64,000 nucleotides of DNA, taken from positions 62,001 to 126,000 of the forward strand of contig NZ_JAVALS010000005.1 of NCBI RefSeq assembly GCF_030731045.1, in the 5' to 3' direction. The DNA is from Arthrobacter horti (GTDB lineage: Bacteria; Actinomycetota; Actinomycetes; Actinomycetales; Micrococcaceae). A model generated the notes under the pieces. The model was not told the origin of the DNA. It saw nothing but the letters and a program-made list of their open reading frames with translations, and did not search any database. A program made the position numbers and the translations under genes. Positions 46,731-54,983 of this stretch are shown one piece after another (position 1 is the stretch's first letter; every line of letters begins with the position of its first letter).

Positions 46731-46740
46731 GCGAACGGGT

Positions 46741-47502
46741 TCAGGCCCCGAAGCGGCGCTGGCGTCCCGCGTAGTCGCGGAGGGCGCGCAGGAAGTCGAC
46801 CTTCCGGAACGCCGGCCAGAGCGCCTCACAGAAGTAGAACTCGCTGTACGCGCTCTGCCACATGAGGAAGCCGGAGAGCCGCTGCTCTCCCGAGGTGCGG
46901 ATGACCAGATCCGGGTCAGGCTGCCCGGCGGTGTAGAGGAACTTCTCGATGTCATCCGCGCAGAAGCTCTCGGAGAGGCTCTCCAGGCTCTCGCCCCGCC
47001 CAGCGGCGTCCTTCATCAGGGCCCGGACGGCGTCCACGATCTCCCGGCGGCCGCCGTACCCGACGGCGACGTTGACGTGGACCGCTTCCCGCACGGGAGT
47101 CTTGTGGGTGAGCCGGCTGAGACGTTCGGCCAGGTAGCCCGGAAGGAGTTCCGGCGCCCCCATGGCATGGACCGAGATGTGCTCGTCCTCGTCCAGGCGG
47201 TCCAAGGTGTTGGCGATGATGGCCATGAGCTCGTCCAGTTCCTCGGAGGAGCGGCTCATATTGTCCGTGGAGAGCATGTAGAGCGTGACCACCTTGACGC
47301 CCAGCTCCTGGCACCAGTGCAGGAACTCCAGGATCTTGTCCGCGCCGGCCTGGTGACCCTGGCTGGTCGGGGCCCCGAACTGACGGGCCCAGCGACGGTT
47401 GCCATCCACCATGACGCCGACGTGCGCCGGGATGCGGTCCTTGCTCAGCCCCCGCTCCAAGCGGCGCTCGTACATGCCGTAGAGGAAGTCCCGCACACTC
47501 AT
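46741..47502 (-). CDS. uppS: cis-Prenyltransferase (isoprenyl/polyprenyl diphosphate synthase, UppS family)
   Basis: A 253-residue Z-type prenyltransferase that extends farnesyl-type primers to the polyprenyl carrier used in wall synthesis. Motifs: HVGVMVDGNRRWAR (about residues 27-40, with the catalytic Asp), GHQAGADKI, YMLSTDNMSRSSEEL, NVAVGYGGRREIVDAV and the IPP-binding LVIRTSGEQRLSGFLMWQSAYSEFYF. Local gene order matches the short-chain Z-FPP synthase gene of mycobacteria, so the product could be short. ATG 47500-47502 has GAGGAG 7 nt upstream. Confidence 0.93.
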   Translation of the reverse strand: MSVRDFLYGMYERRLERGLSKDRIPAHVGVMVDGNRRWARQFGAPTSQGHQAGADKILEFLHWCQELGVKVVTLYMLSTDNMSRSSEELDELMAIIANTLDRLDEDEHISVHAMGAPELLPGYLAERLSRLTHKTPVREAVHVNVAVGYGGRREIVDAVRALMKDAAGRGESLESLSESFCADDIEKFLYTAGQPDPDLVIRTSGEQRLSGFLMWQSAYSEFYFCEALWPAFRKVDFLRALRDYAGRQRRFGA

Positions 47503-47630
47503 CCGGCTGCTCCTCAATACTCCCGTTCACGCGTACCCGCGCCGCGGGACTACCGGCTCCAAGATTACCGCTTTGAACCGGGAAGATCCCGGCACGCGGT
47601 TACTCTCCAGTAACCTACGCTGGCGTAAGT

Positions 47631-47636
47631 TAGCAT
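47631..47636 (+). promoter_or_regulatory. -10 box of a leaderless hemolysin III gene promoter
   Basis: TAGCAT ends 6 nt before the ATG at 47643. Confidence 0.55.
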
Positions 47637-47642
47637 GGAACC

Positions 47643-48338
47643 ATGCCCTCCGCAGCGGAAACCCGGCCTCTCCCCACCTCCGGCACGGGGCTCGCTCGCG
47701 CCGAACTGCTGGCCATCAAGCCCGCCTGGCGCGGCTGGATCCACGCCGCCTCCGCCCCGCTGACATTGGCCGCAGGGATCGTCCTGGTCTGCCTGGCACC
47801 CACTCCGGACCGGAAGATCGCCTCCGCCGTCTACGCCCTGACGGGACTGATGCTGTTCACCGTGAGCGCCGTGTACCACCGGGGGAACTGGAAGCCGCGG
47901 ACCAAGGCGATCCTGAAGCGCCTGGACCACACCAACATCATGCTGGTGATCGCCGGAAGCTACACCCCGCTGTCCTGGACGCTGCTGGACCGGCCCACAG
48001 CCACGCTGATCCTCTGGCTCGTCTGGAGCGGCGCGCTCGCCGGAGTCGCCTTCCGCCTGCTCTGGATCCACGCACCGCGCTGGCTCTATGTGCCCATCTA
48101 TGTGGCGCTCGGCTGCGGCGCCCTGGTCTTCCTCCCCCAGTTCTTCGCCGCAAGCGCGGCCGCCGCCATCCTCATGTGCGCCGGGGGCGCCTTCTATATC
48201 GCCGGAGCGGTCTTCTACGGTCTCAAGCGGCCCAACTTCAGCTACCGGGTCTTCGGCTTCCACGAGCTCTTCCACGCCTTCACCGTCCTCGGCTTCAGCT
48301 GCCATCTGGTGGCGATCTTCCTCAGCGTCCTCGGCTGA
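47643..48338 (+). CDS. Hemolysin III family membrane protein (TrhA/YqfA-like)
   Basis: A 231-residue protein with seven predicted membrane helices, related to adiponectin/PAQR receptors. The metal-site signature residues lie in TVSAVYHRGNW (about 77-87), SYTPLSW and GFHELFHAFTVLGFSCHLVAI (about 200-220). In Bacillus and E. coli such proteins affect membrane fluidity; haemolysis is not a general property. It has a leaderless start (TAGCAT, 6 nt). It is divergent from uppS with 140 bp between; no gene lies in that gap. Confidence 0.9.
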   Translation: MPSAAETRPLPTSGTGLARAELLAIKPAWRGWIHAASAPLTLAAGIVLVCLAPTPDRKIASAVYALTGLMLFTVSAVYHRGNWKPRTKAILKRLDHTNIMLVIAGSYTPLSWTLLDRPTATLILWLVWSGALAGVAFRLLWIHAPRWLYVPIYVALGCGALVFLPQFFAASAAAAILMCAGGAFYIAGAVFYGLKRPNFSYRVFGFHELFHAFTVLGFSCHLVAIFLSVLG

Positions 48339-48378
48339 GCCTCGGGCAGCCGATGGGCAACCGGCCGATGTGGCCTGA

Positions 48379-48408
48379 TTGACACCTCCATGTGATCCGC
48401 TCCATACT
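48379..48408 (+). promoter_or_regulatory. Promoter of the asparagine-use operon
   Basis: Consensus -35 TTGACA (48379-48384), 18-nt spacer, -10 CATACT (48403-48408), then 6 nt to the GTG at 48415, so the operon is probably leaderless. TTTTGGAGTGAACC downstream could also hold part of an operator. Confidence 0.65.
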
Positions 48409-48414
48409 TTTGGA

Positions 48415-49137
48415 GTGAACCTGTCAGACAGCACGACAGCCGGACAGTCGGGAAGGCTACGACCGCAAGCCCGTCCGCTCGCCCGGGTGAGTGCTCAGGA
48501 GGCCGTCCTCGCCCAGCTCCGCGGAGACATCGAAGGCGGCCGCATCGCCGTCGGGAGCAAGCTCCCGTCCGAGGCCGCGCTGGCCGGCACTTACGGCGTG
48601 AGCCGCTCCGTGATCCGCGAAGCTCTGCGCTCCTGTGCCGCCCTGGGCCTGACGGAGACCCGCACCGGCAAGGGCACATTCGTGATCGCGGATCGCGTGT
48701 CCTCCGATCTGGTCCTGGGCCGGTACTCCGCCCGGGATCTGACCGAGGCCCGCCCCCACATCGAAGTCCCCGCCGCGGCCCTGGCCGCTGAACGCCACAG
48801 CGCCGAGGACCTGGACCTGCTCCGCAGCATCCTCACGGACATGCTGGCCGAGGACGATGTGGAGGCGTGGGTGGCCCTGGACTCCGCCTTCCACCTCCAG
48901 GTGGCGCGGGCCAGTCGCAACAAGGTCTTCGAAAGCGTGGTCAGTGACCTCCGCGAAGCGCTGGTCAAGCAGTCCAGCACCCTGAACCTCGTGGCCGACC
49001 GCGAAGGCACCTCCAACCGGGAGCACCGGGAGATCCTGGAGGCCATCGAATCCGGCTCCCCGGAGCGCGCCGCCCGCGCCATGGCCGACCACCTCGCGGC
49101 CGTGTCCGCGGCGCTGAGCTCCCTCGAGAACCGATGA
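48415..49137 (+). CDS. FadR/GntR (FCD) family transcriptional regulator of asparagine use
   Basis: A 240-residue regulator. The N-terminal winged helix KLPSEAALAGTYGVSRSVIREALRSCAALGL...GKGTFV (about residues 50-88) binds DNA; the C-terminal FCD domain (about 105-235) binds a small ligand, often an organic or amino acid, through Asp/His residues (AFHLQVARASRN, EHREILEAIESG). It is first in the operon with asparaginase (stop codon 35 bp before the preferred start), aspartase and permease, so it most likely controls that operon in response to aspartate or asparagine, which is inference. GTG 48415 was chosen from the promoter spacing. Confidence 0.85.
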   Translation: MNLSDSTTAGQSGRLRPQARPLARVSAQEAVLAQLRGDIEGGRIAVGSKLPSEAALAGTYGVSRSVIREALRSCAALGLTETRTGKGTFVIADRVSSDLVLGRYSARDLTEARPHIEVPAAALAAERHSAEDLDLLRSILTDMLAEDDVEAWVALDSAFHLQVARASRNKVFESVVSDLREALVKQSSTLNLVADREGTSNREHREILEAIESGSPERAARAMADHLAAVSAALSSLENR

Positions 49138-49172
49138 CCCACCCGTCCACCACCTTCCGGAAGGCAGCACCC

Positions 49173-50180
49173 ATGCCCGTCCTCCCCGCCCATGTGCCCG
49201 TGGCCGCCCTGACGCGCGACGAGCGCGTGGAAGGCGTCCACTACGGCTCCGTCGCCGTCACCGGCACCGACGGGGCGCTGCTCTCCGGCGCCGGCGACCC
49301 CGGTGCCCCGTTCTACCCGCGCTCGGCGCTCAAGCCCTTCCAGGCGGTCGCCATGGTCCTGGCCGGGCTCCAGCTGCCGGCGCCGCTCATGGCGCTCGCC
49401 GCCGCGAGCCACAGCGGCGGGGCCGAACACCGCGCCGGCACGCAGGAGATCCTGCGCCTGCACGGTCTCACCGCGGACGCCCTGGCCAACACCGTGGACC
49501 TGCCGTACGGCGGCCCGGAACGCGAGGCCTGGCTGCGGGAGGGCGGCGTCGCCGATCGCGTCTGTCAGAACTGCTCCGGCAAGCACGCCGCGATGGTGGG
49601 CACGTGCACCCTGAACGGCTGGCCGGTGGAGGGCTACCTGAACCCCGCACACCCGATGCAGCAGCTCGTCATGCGCACCGTCGCCGCCCTCACCGGCGAG
49701 GAGCCCGCCCAGTGGTCCACGGACGGCTGCGGCACCCCGCTTCCCGCCCTGAGCCTGACCGCCATGGCCCGCGGCTACGGCCGGATGGCCCGCCTCGCCG
49801 CCGCCCCGGAGACCGCAGAGGACGACGTCGAGCGCGCGGCCGCCGTCGTCGCCCGCGCCATGATGCAACACCCCGAGATGGTGGCCGGAGAGGGCCGCGA
49901 TGTCACCGCCCTCATGCGCGCCCTGCCCGGCGCACTGGCGAAGGACGGCTTCGAGGGCGTCCAGCTGATCGGGCTGCCGGACGGCAGCGCGGTCGCCGTG
50001 AAGATCTCCGACGGCGGGGACCGGGCGCGCATGCCGGTCGCCGTCCAGGCGCTCCAGACCCTCGGTGTCGACACCGAACCGCTGTCCGCCATCGCCTCCT
50101 CCCCCGTCCTGGGCGGCGGCGTGGTGCGCGGCAGCCTCGATGCGCTTCCCTCCGTCCTCGCCTCAGCCCAGCAGCGTTAA
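49173..50180 (+). CDS. L-asparaginase II family protein (PF06089 type)
   Basis: A 335-residue protein of the Rhizobium etli-type asparaginase family, which hydrolyses L-asparagine to aspartate and ammonia; unrelated to E. coli AnsA/AnsB. Family blocks: FYPRSALKPFQAVAMV (about residues 47-62), AASHSGGAEHRAGTQEILR, CQNCSGKHAAMVGTCTLNGWP (about 130-150) and WSTDGCGTPLPALSL. The Ser/Lys/Cys motifs are all present. ATG 49173 has GGAAGG 8 nt upstream; an ATG at 49134, overlapping the regulator stop, is an alternative adding 13 residues. Its product aspartate is the substrate of the next gene. Confidence 0.9.
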   Translation: MPVLPAHVPVAALTRDERVEGVHYGSVAVTGTDGALLSGAGDPGAPFYPRSALKPFQAVAMVLAGLQLPAPLMALAAASHSGGAEHRAGTQEILRLHGLTADALANTVDLPYGGPEREAWLREGGVADRVCQNCSGKHAAMVGTCTLNGWPVEGYLNPAHPMQQLVMRTVAALTGEEPAQWSTDGCGTPLPALSLTAMARGYGRMARLAAAPETAEDDVERAAAVVARAMMQHPEMVAGEGRDVTALMRALPGALAKDGFEGVQLIGLPDGSAVAVKISDGGDRARMPVAVQALQTLGVDTEPLSAIASSPVLGGGVVRGSLDALPSVLASAQQR

Positions 50181-50188
50181 GGAACATC

Positions 50189-51625
50189 ATGACCATTGCC
50201 CCCGCCCCCGTCACCGACGAATCCGCCAAGGAAGGCTTCCGCCTGGAGCACGACCTCCTGGGCAACCGCAATGTGCCCGCGGACGCCTACTGGGGCGTCC
50301 ACACGCTGCGCGCCGTGGAGAACTTCCCCATCACCGGGCGTCCCCTCTCGACCAACCCGCACCTGGTCCACGCCCTGGCGGCCGTGAAGCTGGCCGCGGC
50401 CCGCGCCAACCGGGAACTGGGCCGACTGGATGCTGAGCGCGGCGACGCCATCGAGGCCGCCTGTCAGGACGTGATGGCCGGCAAGCTGGACGAGCAGTTC
50501 GTGGTGGACGTGATCCAGGGCGGCGCCGGGACGTCGTCGAACATGAACGCCAATGAGGTCATCGCCAACCGCGCCCTGGAGATCCTGGGCAAGCCGCGCG
50601 GCGACTACGCCACGCTGCACCCGAACGACCACGTGAACCTCAGCCAGTCGACCAACGACGTGTACCCCACCGCGGTCCGCGTGGCCACGGCCCACGGCAT
50701 CGAGGGTCTGCTGAACGCTCTGGAGGAACTCCAGGGCGCCTTCCGGGATAAGTCCCAGGAGTTCCGCACCGTGGTCAAGATGGGGCGCACCCAGCTCCAG
50801 GACGCCGTGCCCATGACCCTGGGCCAGGAGTTCGGCAGCTTCGCCGTCACCATCGGCGAGGACCGCGAGCGTCTGCGGGAATCCTCCCGGCTCATGTACG
50901 AGATCAACCTGGGCGCCACGGCCATCGGCACCGGGCTGAACGCCCCGGCCGGCTACGCCGAGCTGGCCTGCCGCCACGTGGCCGAGGCGACAGGGCTGCC
51001 GCTCGTCACCGCCGTGGACCTGATCGAAGCCACGAGCGACATGGGTGCGTTCGTGCACCTCTCCGGAGTGCTCAAGCGCGTGGCCGTGAAGCTGTCCAAG
51101 ATCTGCAACGACCTCCGGCTGCTCTCCAGCGGTCCCCGCGCGGGCCTGGGCGAGATCAACCTCCCGGCCGTGCAGTCCGGATCCTCCATCATGCCCGGCA
51201 AGATCAACCCGGTGATCCCGGAGGTCGTGAGCCAGGTCGCCTACGAGGTAATCGGCAATGACGTCACCATCACCATGGCCGCCGAAGCCGGTCAGCTGCA
51301 GCTGAACGCCTTCGAGCCGGTGATCGTGCACAGCCTGCACAAGAGCATCACCCACCTGGAGCACGCGTGCCGCACCCTGACGGCCCGCTGCGTCCAGGGC
51401 ATCACGGCCAACTCGGCCCACCTGCGCGCCACCGTGGAGCACTCCATCGGCCTGGTCACGGCCCTCAACCCGTACCTGGGCTACGCCGCGGCGACGTCCA
51501 TCGCCCAGGAGGCACTCGCCAGCGGACGCGGCGTCGCCGAACTCGTCCTGGAGCGTGGCCTGCTCTCGGCCGAACGTCTTGAGGAACTGCTCAAGCCCGA
51601 ACGCCTCGCCAACCTCTCCTCCTGA
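50189..51625 (+). CDS. aspA: Aspartate ammonia-lyase
   Basis: A 478-residue aspartase/fumarase superfamily enzyme that deaminates aspartate to fumarate and ammonia. [15 protein letters not shown] (about residues 110-124) and [17 protein letters not shown] (about 331-347) distinguish aspartase from fumarase (compare fumC at 39676). [17 protein letters not shown] and [12 protein letters not shown] are also present. AAGGAA lies 5 nt before the ATG, and the gene starts 8 bp after the asparaginase stop. Fumarate produced enters the TCA cycle through FumC. Confidence 0.95.
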   Translation: MTIAPAPVTDESAKEGFRLEHDLLGNRNVPADAYWGVHTLRAVENFPITGRPLSTNPHLVHALAAVKLAAARANRELGRLDAERGDAIEAACQDVMAGKLDEQFVVDVIQGGAGTSSNMNANEVIANRALEILGKPRGDYATLHPNDHVNLSQSTNDVYPTAVRVATAHGIEGLLNALEELQGAFRDKSQEFRTVVKMGRTQLQDAVPMTLGQEFGSFAVTIGEDRERLRESSRLMYEINLGATAIGTGLNAPAGYAELACRHVAEATGLPLVTAVDLIEATSDMGAFVHLSGVLKRVAVKLSKICNDLRLLSSGPRAGLGEINLPAVQSGSSIMPGKINPVIPEVVSQVAYEVIGNDVTITMAAEAGQLQLNAFEPVIVHSLHKSITHLEHACRTLTARCVQGITANSAHLRATVEHSIGLVTALNPYLGYAAATSIAQEALASGRGVAELVLERGLLSAERLEELLKPERLANLSS

Positions 51626-51702
51626 CCTCCGTCTCCCCAGACGCTCGGCCGGCGGCATGCCCCCGGCTCCGAACCACCCGAACCAGACCGAAAGGACGCC
51701 TC

Positions 51703-53229
51703 ATGTCCTCCCCCGGAACCCCTCAGAGCCCCCAGGCCGTTCCCGATCATCTGGAGGACGGCGGTCACGCCCACTCCACCGACCATGTCATCCATGCCGA
51801 GGACGCCGGCTACCACAAGGGCCTGAAGAACCGTCAGGTCCAGATGATCGCGATCGGTGGTGCGATCGGCACGGGCCTGTTCATGGGCGCCGGCGGCCGC
51901 CTGGCCGCCGCGGGCCCGTCCCTGGTCATCGCCTACGCCCTCTGCGGCGCCTTCGTCTTCCTGATCCTGCGTGCCCTGGGCGAACTGGTCCTGCACCGGC
52001 CGTCCTCGGGCTCCTTCGTCTCCTACGCCCGTGAGTTCTTCGGCGAGAAGGCCGCGTTCATCTCCGGCTGGTTCTACTGGATCAACTGGGCCTTCACCAC
52101 CATCGTGGACACCACCGCCGCGGCCCTGTACATGCACTTCTTCGGCAAATACGTCCCCTGGATCGACGCCGTCCCGCAATGGGCCTGGGCCCTGATCGCC
52201 TTGGTCGTGGTCCTGGCCCTGAACCTGGTCTCGGTGAAGGTCTTCGGCGAAATGGAATTCTGGTTCGCCCTGATCAAGGTGGTGGCCCTGGTCGCATTCC
52301 TGATCATCGGCATCTACCTGGTCATCTTCGGCACCCCCACCGGAGCCCCCACCGGCTTCTCCCTCATCACCGATCACGGCGGCATCTTCCCCAACGGCCT
52401 GATGCCCATGATCCTGCTCATGCAAGGCGTGGTCTTCGCGTACGCCTCCGTGGAACTCGTCGGCACCGCCGCCGGCGAAACCCAGAACCCGGAGAAGATC
52501 ATGCCCAAGGCCATCAATTCCGTGGTCTTCCGCATCGCCGTGTTCTACGTCGGATCCGTCATCCTGCTCTCCCTGCTCCTGCCCTACACCGCCTACCAGT
52601 CCGGTGTCAGCCCCTTCGTGACGTTCTTCGGCTCCATCGGCGTCAACGGCATGGACTCCATCATGAACCTCGTGGTCCTCACCGCGTCCTTGTCCTCCCT
52701 GAACGCCGGACTCTACTCCACCGGACGCATCCTGCGCTCCATGGCCGCGGCCGGCTCCGCCCCGAAATTCGCCCTGCGTATGAACAAGGCCGGCGTCCCC
52801 TACGGCGGCATCGCCCTGACCGCGATCGTCTCCCTGCTCGGCGTCCCGCTGAACTACCTCGTCCCGGGCCAGGCCTTCGAAATCGTCCTCAACGTCGCCT
52901 CCGTGGGCATCATCGCCTCCTGGGCCACCATCATCCTCTGCCAGATCCAGCTCCAACGCTGGGCCGCCAAGGGCTGGCTGGAACGGCCCTCCTTCCGCAT
53001 GCCCGGCGCCCCCTTCACCGGCTACCTCACCCTGGTCTTCCTGGTCATCGTCCTGATCATGGTCTTCATCGACTCCCCCTGGACCCTCGGCGCCACCATC
53101 ATCGCCTGCGCCCTCATGACCGCCGGCTGGTACGCCTGCCGCGAGCGGATCCGGCAGATCGCGGAGGACCGCCGCGGCTTCACCGGCGCCGCGCCCGTCA
53201 TCGCCAATCGGCCCACACCGAAGAAGTAA
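51703..53229 (+). CDS. ansP: Amino acid permease of the AAT family, probable L-asparagine permease
   Basis: A 508-residue APC-superfamily symporter with 12 membrane segments. [25 protein letters not shown] (about residues 43-67) is the AAT first helix, [25 protein letters not shown] the third, and [22 protein letters not shown] (about 245-266) the sixth with its unwound region. Its position after asparaginase and aspartase points to asparagine (AnsP-like), although D-serine/D-alanine/glycine permeases have similar sequence. AAGGA precedes the ATG. A strong terminator ends the operon. Confidence 0.88.
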   Translation: MSSPGTPQSPQAVPDHLEDGGHAHSTDHVIHAEDAGYHKGLKNRQVQMIAIGGAIGTGLFMGAGGRLAAAGPSLVIAYALCGAFVFLILRALGELVLHRPSSGSFVSYAREFFGEKAAFISGWFYWINWAFTTIVDTTAAALYMHFFGKYVPWIDAVPQWAWALIALVVVLALNLVSVKVFGEMEFWFALIKVVALVAFLIIGIYLVIFGTPTGAPTGFSLITDHGGIFPNGLMPMILLMQGVVFAYASVELVGTAAGETQNPEKIMPKAINSVVFRIAVFYVGSVILLSLLLPYTAYQSGVSPFVTFFGSIGVNGMDSIMNLVVLTASLSSLNAGLYSTGRILRSMAAAGSAPKFALRMNKAGVPYGGIALTAIVSLLGVPLNYLVPGQAFEIVLNVASVGIIASWATIILCQIQLQRWAAKGWLERPSFRMPGAPFTGYLTLVFLVIVLIMVFIDSPWTLGATIIACALMTAGWYACRERIRQIAEDRRGFTGAAPVIANRPTPKK

Positions 53230-53240
53230 ACCCCTTCACA

Positions 53241-53279
53241 CCGGTGCCCGGCCCGCACTCCTTGAGGGCCGGGCACCGG
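53241..53279 (+). terminator. Terminator of the asparagine-use operon
   Basis: Perfect 14-bp stem (53241-53254 with 53266-53279) and an 11-nt loop, 12 bp after the permease stop. Confidence 0.85.
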
Positions 53280-53289
53280 CGTTTAACGA

Positions 53290-53312
53290 CGACGGCGGCC
53301 GCACCGCCGTCG
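53290..53312 (-). terminator. Terminator of the lrp gene
   Basis: Nine-bp stem (53290-53298 with 53304-53312) and a 5-nt loop just downstream of the minus-strand lrp stop codon. Confidence 0.6.
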
Positions 53313-53317
53313 GGCTG

Positions 53318-53758
53318 TCACCGCATCGCCTTGAGCACCTTCATGGTGAGGCGGGAGTCCACGCGGGAGATGGCGGGGTCCCCCATGAGTTTCGCGGTCA
53401 GCCATCGCTCGTAGGCGGCCAGGTCCTCCACGCCCACACGGATGAAGTAGTCCGGGATGCCGAACATGCGGCGCAGCTCCAGCACCTCCGGCATCCCGGC
53501 CAGGCGCTCCTCGAAGGCCTCCACCGTGGCGAGGTCCTTGGCCACCAGGTCCGCGTAGACGATCACCTCGAAGGCCCGGCCCATCGACACCGGGTCCAGC
53601 ACGGCACCGTAGCCGGTGATCACGCCGTCGGCCTCCAAGCGCCGCACCCGGCGCAAGCAGGGCGCCGGCGTGAGACCGACGCGCTCAGCGAGTTCCTGGT
53701 TGCTCATGCGCCCGTCCCACTGGAGAAGATCCAGGATTGCGCGGTCAATGGAGTCCAT
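53318..53758 (-). CDS. lrp: Lrp/AsnC family regulator
   Basis: A 146-residue feast-famine regulator. The N-terminal HTH (ILDLLQWDGRMSNQELAERVGLTPAPCLRRVRRLE, residues 8-42) binds DNA and the C-terminal RAM domain (about 65-145) binds amino acids and makes oligomers. It is divergent from azlCD; in Corynebacterium the matching Lrp activates brnFE, a branched-chain amino acid and methionine exporter, when those amino acids build up. ATG 53756-53758 has CAATAT 6 nt upstream, so it is probably leaderless. The start at 53794 is rejected because it lies in the promoter. Confidence 0.92.
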   Translation of the reverse strand: MDSIDRAILDLLQWDGRMSNQELAERVGLTPAPCLRRVRRLEADGVITGYGAVLDPVSMGRAFEVIVYADLVAKDLATVEAFEERLAGMPEVLELRRMFGIPDYFIRVGVEDLAAYERWLTAKLMGDPAISRVDSRLTMKVLKAMR

Positions 53759-53764
53759 AAAAGA

Positions 53765-53794
53765 ATATTGCCCTGTTTCGCCGTAAGACAGCAA
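53765..53794 (-). promoter_or_regulatory. lrp promoter
   Basis: Minus-strand -35 TTGCTG (53789-53794), 18-nt spacer, -10 CAATAT (53765-53770), 6 nt to the ATG. It lies back-to-back with the azlC promoter. Confidence 0.55.
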
Positions 53795-53803
53795 TGATCG
53801 GCA

Positions 53804-53832
53804 TTCATATTGCTCCCAGGCCTCCTTAGGAT
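53804..53832 (+). promoter_or_regulatory. azlCD promoter
   Basis: -35 TTCATA (53804-53809), 17-nt spacer, -10 TAGGAT (53827-53832), 6 nt to the GTG of azlC (leaderless). The two -35 boxes of lrp and azlC are 9 bp apart, so one Lrp-bound region could control both. Confidence 0.55.
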
Positions 53833-53838
53833 GGAGGG

Positions 53839-54582
53839 GTGCCTGACACTTCCCAGCCCATCGTCTCCACCCCGGCTGCCCACTCGGGCTTCCGGGACGC
53901 CGTCTCAGAGGCCGGCATGGTCTGCCTGGGTTTCGTCCCGCTCGGAATGGGCCTGGGTGTCCTGGTCACCAGTCACGGCCTGCCCTGGTGGCTGGCGCCC
54001 CTGCTGTCCGGGGTGGTCTTCGCAGGCTCGGTCGAGTTCATCCTCGTGGGGCTTCTGGCCGCGTCCACGCCAGTCCTGAGCATCGCGGCCACGGCGTTCC
54101 TGGTGAACTCACGCCACCTGTTCTACGGTTTCTCCTTCCCGCTGGAGCGCGTGAACGGACCGCTGGCGAAGACCTACAGCATCTATTCGCTCTGCGATGA
54201 GGCGTTCGCACTCCTGTCCGGGCACCGCGGCGGGAAGGCATCATCCTCTCAGATCCTCTGGACCCAGGCGCTGCTCCAGATCTCCTGGGTCAGCGGTTCC
54301 GTCCTGGGCGCCCTGCTCGGGAGCGGGTTCCTGGGCCAGGTGAAGGGCCTGGGCTTCCTCATGGTGGCCCTCTTCACGATCTTGACGATCGATGCCATCC
54401 GTGCCCGCCCCGAACTGTCCCTGGTGCTGTGCGCTGCGGGTGCCGCGGTGGTGGCTCTCCTGATCGCCCCGGCGCAGATGCTCCCGATCGCCCTCGGCCT
54501 CTTCGTGGTGCTGCTGCTGGCGCGCCACTGGCTGGAGGCACGACGACGCCGCGCGGCTCACGGGGAGGCCCACCATGGCTGA
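53839..54582 (+). CDS. azlC: AzlC family branched-chain amino acid exporter, large subunit
   Basis: A 247-residue membrane protein with about seven helices. FRDAVSEAGMVCLGFVPLGMGLGVLV (about residues 14-39), FAGSVEFILVGLLA and FLVNSRHLFYGFSFPLER (about 86-103) are typical of AzlC/BrnF. With AzlD it exports leucine, isoleucine, valine and, in Corynebacterium, methionine. GTG 53839 follows TAGGAT by 6 nt. Its 3' end overlaps azlD by 8 bp, typical of the pair. Confidence 0.92.
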   Translation: MPDTSQPIVSTPAAHSGFRDAVSEAGMVCLGFVPLGMGLGVLVTSHGLPWWLAPLLSGVVFAGSVEFILVGLLAASTPVLSIAATAFLVNSRHLFYGFSFPLERVNGPLAKTYSIYSLCDEAFALLSGHRGGKASSSQILWTQALLQISWVSGSVLGALLGSGFLGQVKGLGFLMVALFTILTIDAIRARPELSLVLCAAGAAVVALLIAPAQMLPIALGLFVVLLLARHWLEARRRRAAHGEAHHG

Positions 54583-54901
54583 CGTCCCCTATCTCCTGCT
54601 CGGGGTGGGTGCCGCGGCGGCCGTGACGTTCGCGCTGCGGGCCATCCCGTTCGCCCTCAAAGGAGCGCTCAAGGACTCCGCCTTGCTGGCCGATCTGCGC
54701 AGCTGGATGCCCCTGGGTGCGATCCTGATCCTGCTCGTCTACGCGGTGAGCGGGGTGGATTTCGGCGGTTCCTCCCACGGCATCCCCGAGGTGTCCGGCA
54801 TCGTGGTCACGGCTGGGGTGCATTGGTGGCGCCGGAACGCCGTGCTGAGCATGCTCGCCGGCACCGCGGTGTGCCTGGTCCTGGCAAACCTGGTGTTCTG
54901 A
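54575..54901 (+). CDS. azlD: AzlD family branched-chain amino acid exporter, small subunit
   Basis: A 108-residue membrane protein with four helices; FALRAIPFALKG (about 19-30), LRSWMPLGAILILLVYAVSG and a TM helix near the C-terminus (SMLAGTAVCLVLANLVF) match AzlD/BrnE. The ATG lies within azlC with GGAGG nearby. It works as the partner of AzlC. A type I palindrome follows at 54925-54983. Confidence 0.9.
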   Translation: MADVPYLLLGVGAAAAVTFALRAIPFALKGALKDSALLADLRSWMPLGAILILLVYAVSGVDFGGSSHGIPEVSGIVVTAGVHWWRRNAVLSMLAGTAVCLVLANLVF

Positions 54902-54924
54902 CGCCTCCGCGAGTGCGCCCGTCG

Positions 54925-54983
54925 CTGAGTGCTCAATTGTGGTGGGCTGCGGGCGCTGCACGTCACCACAACTGAGCAGTCAG
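54925..54983. repeat. Intergenic palindrome, type I, copy 3 (between azlD and the DUF255 gene)
   Basis: Arms CTGAGTGCTCAATTGTGGTG (54925-54944) and its inverse at 54964-54983 pair with two mismatches. Same family as 45990-46050 and 46670-46730 but here it lies between convergent genes without a bracketed partner. The right arm includes the stop codon of the DUF255 gene. Just upstream, 54909-54919 matches the outer end of a type III element (CGCGAGTGCGC), perhaps a remnant. Confidence 0.8.

Noticed and set aside
49604-50188. Extended N-terminus for aspA inside the asparaginase gene.
   Set aside because: The upstream part is an Arg/Pro-rich shadow; the ATG at 50189 has a good ribosome site and matches the family start.
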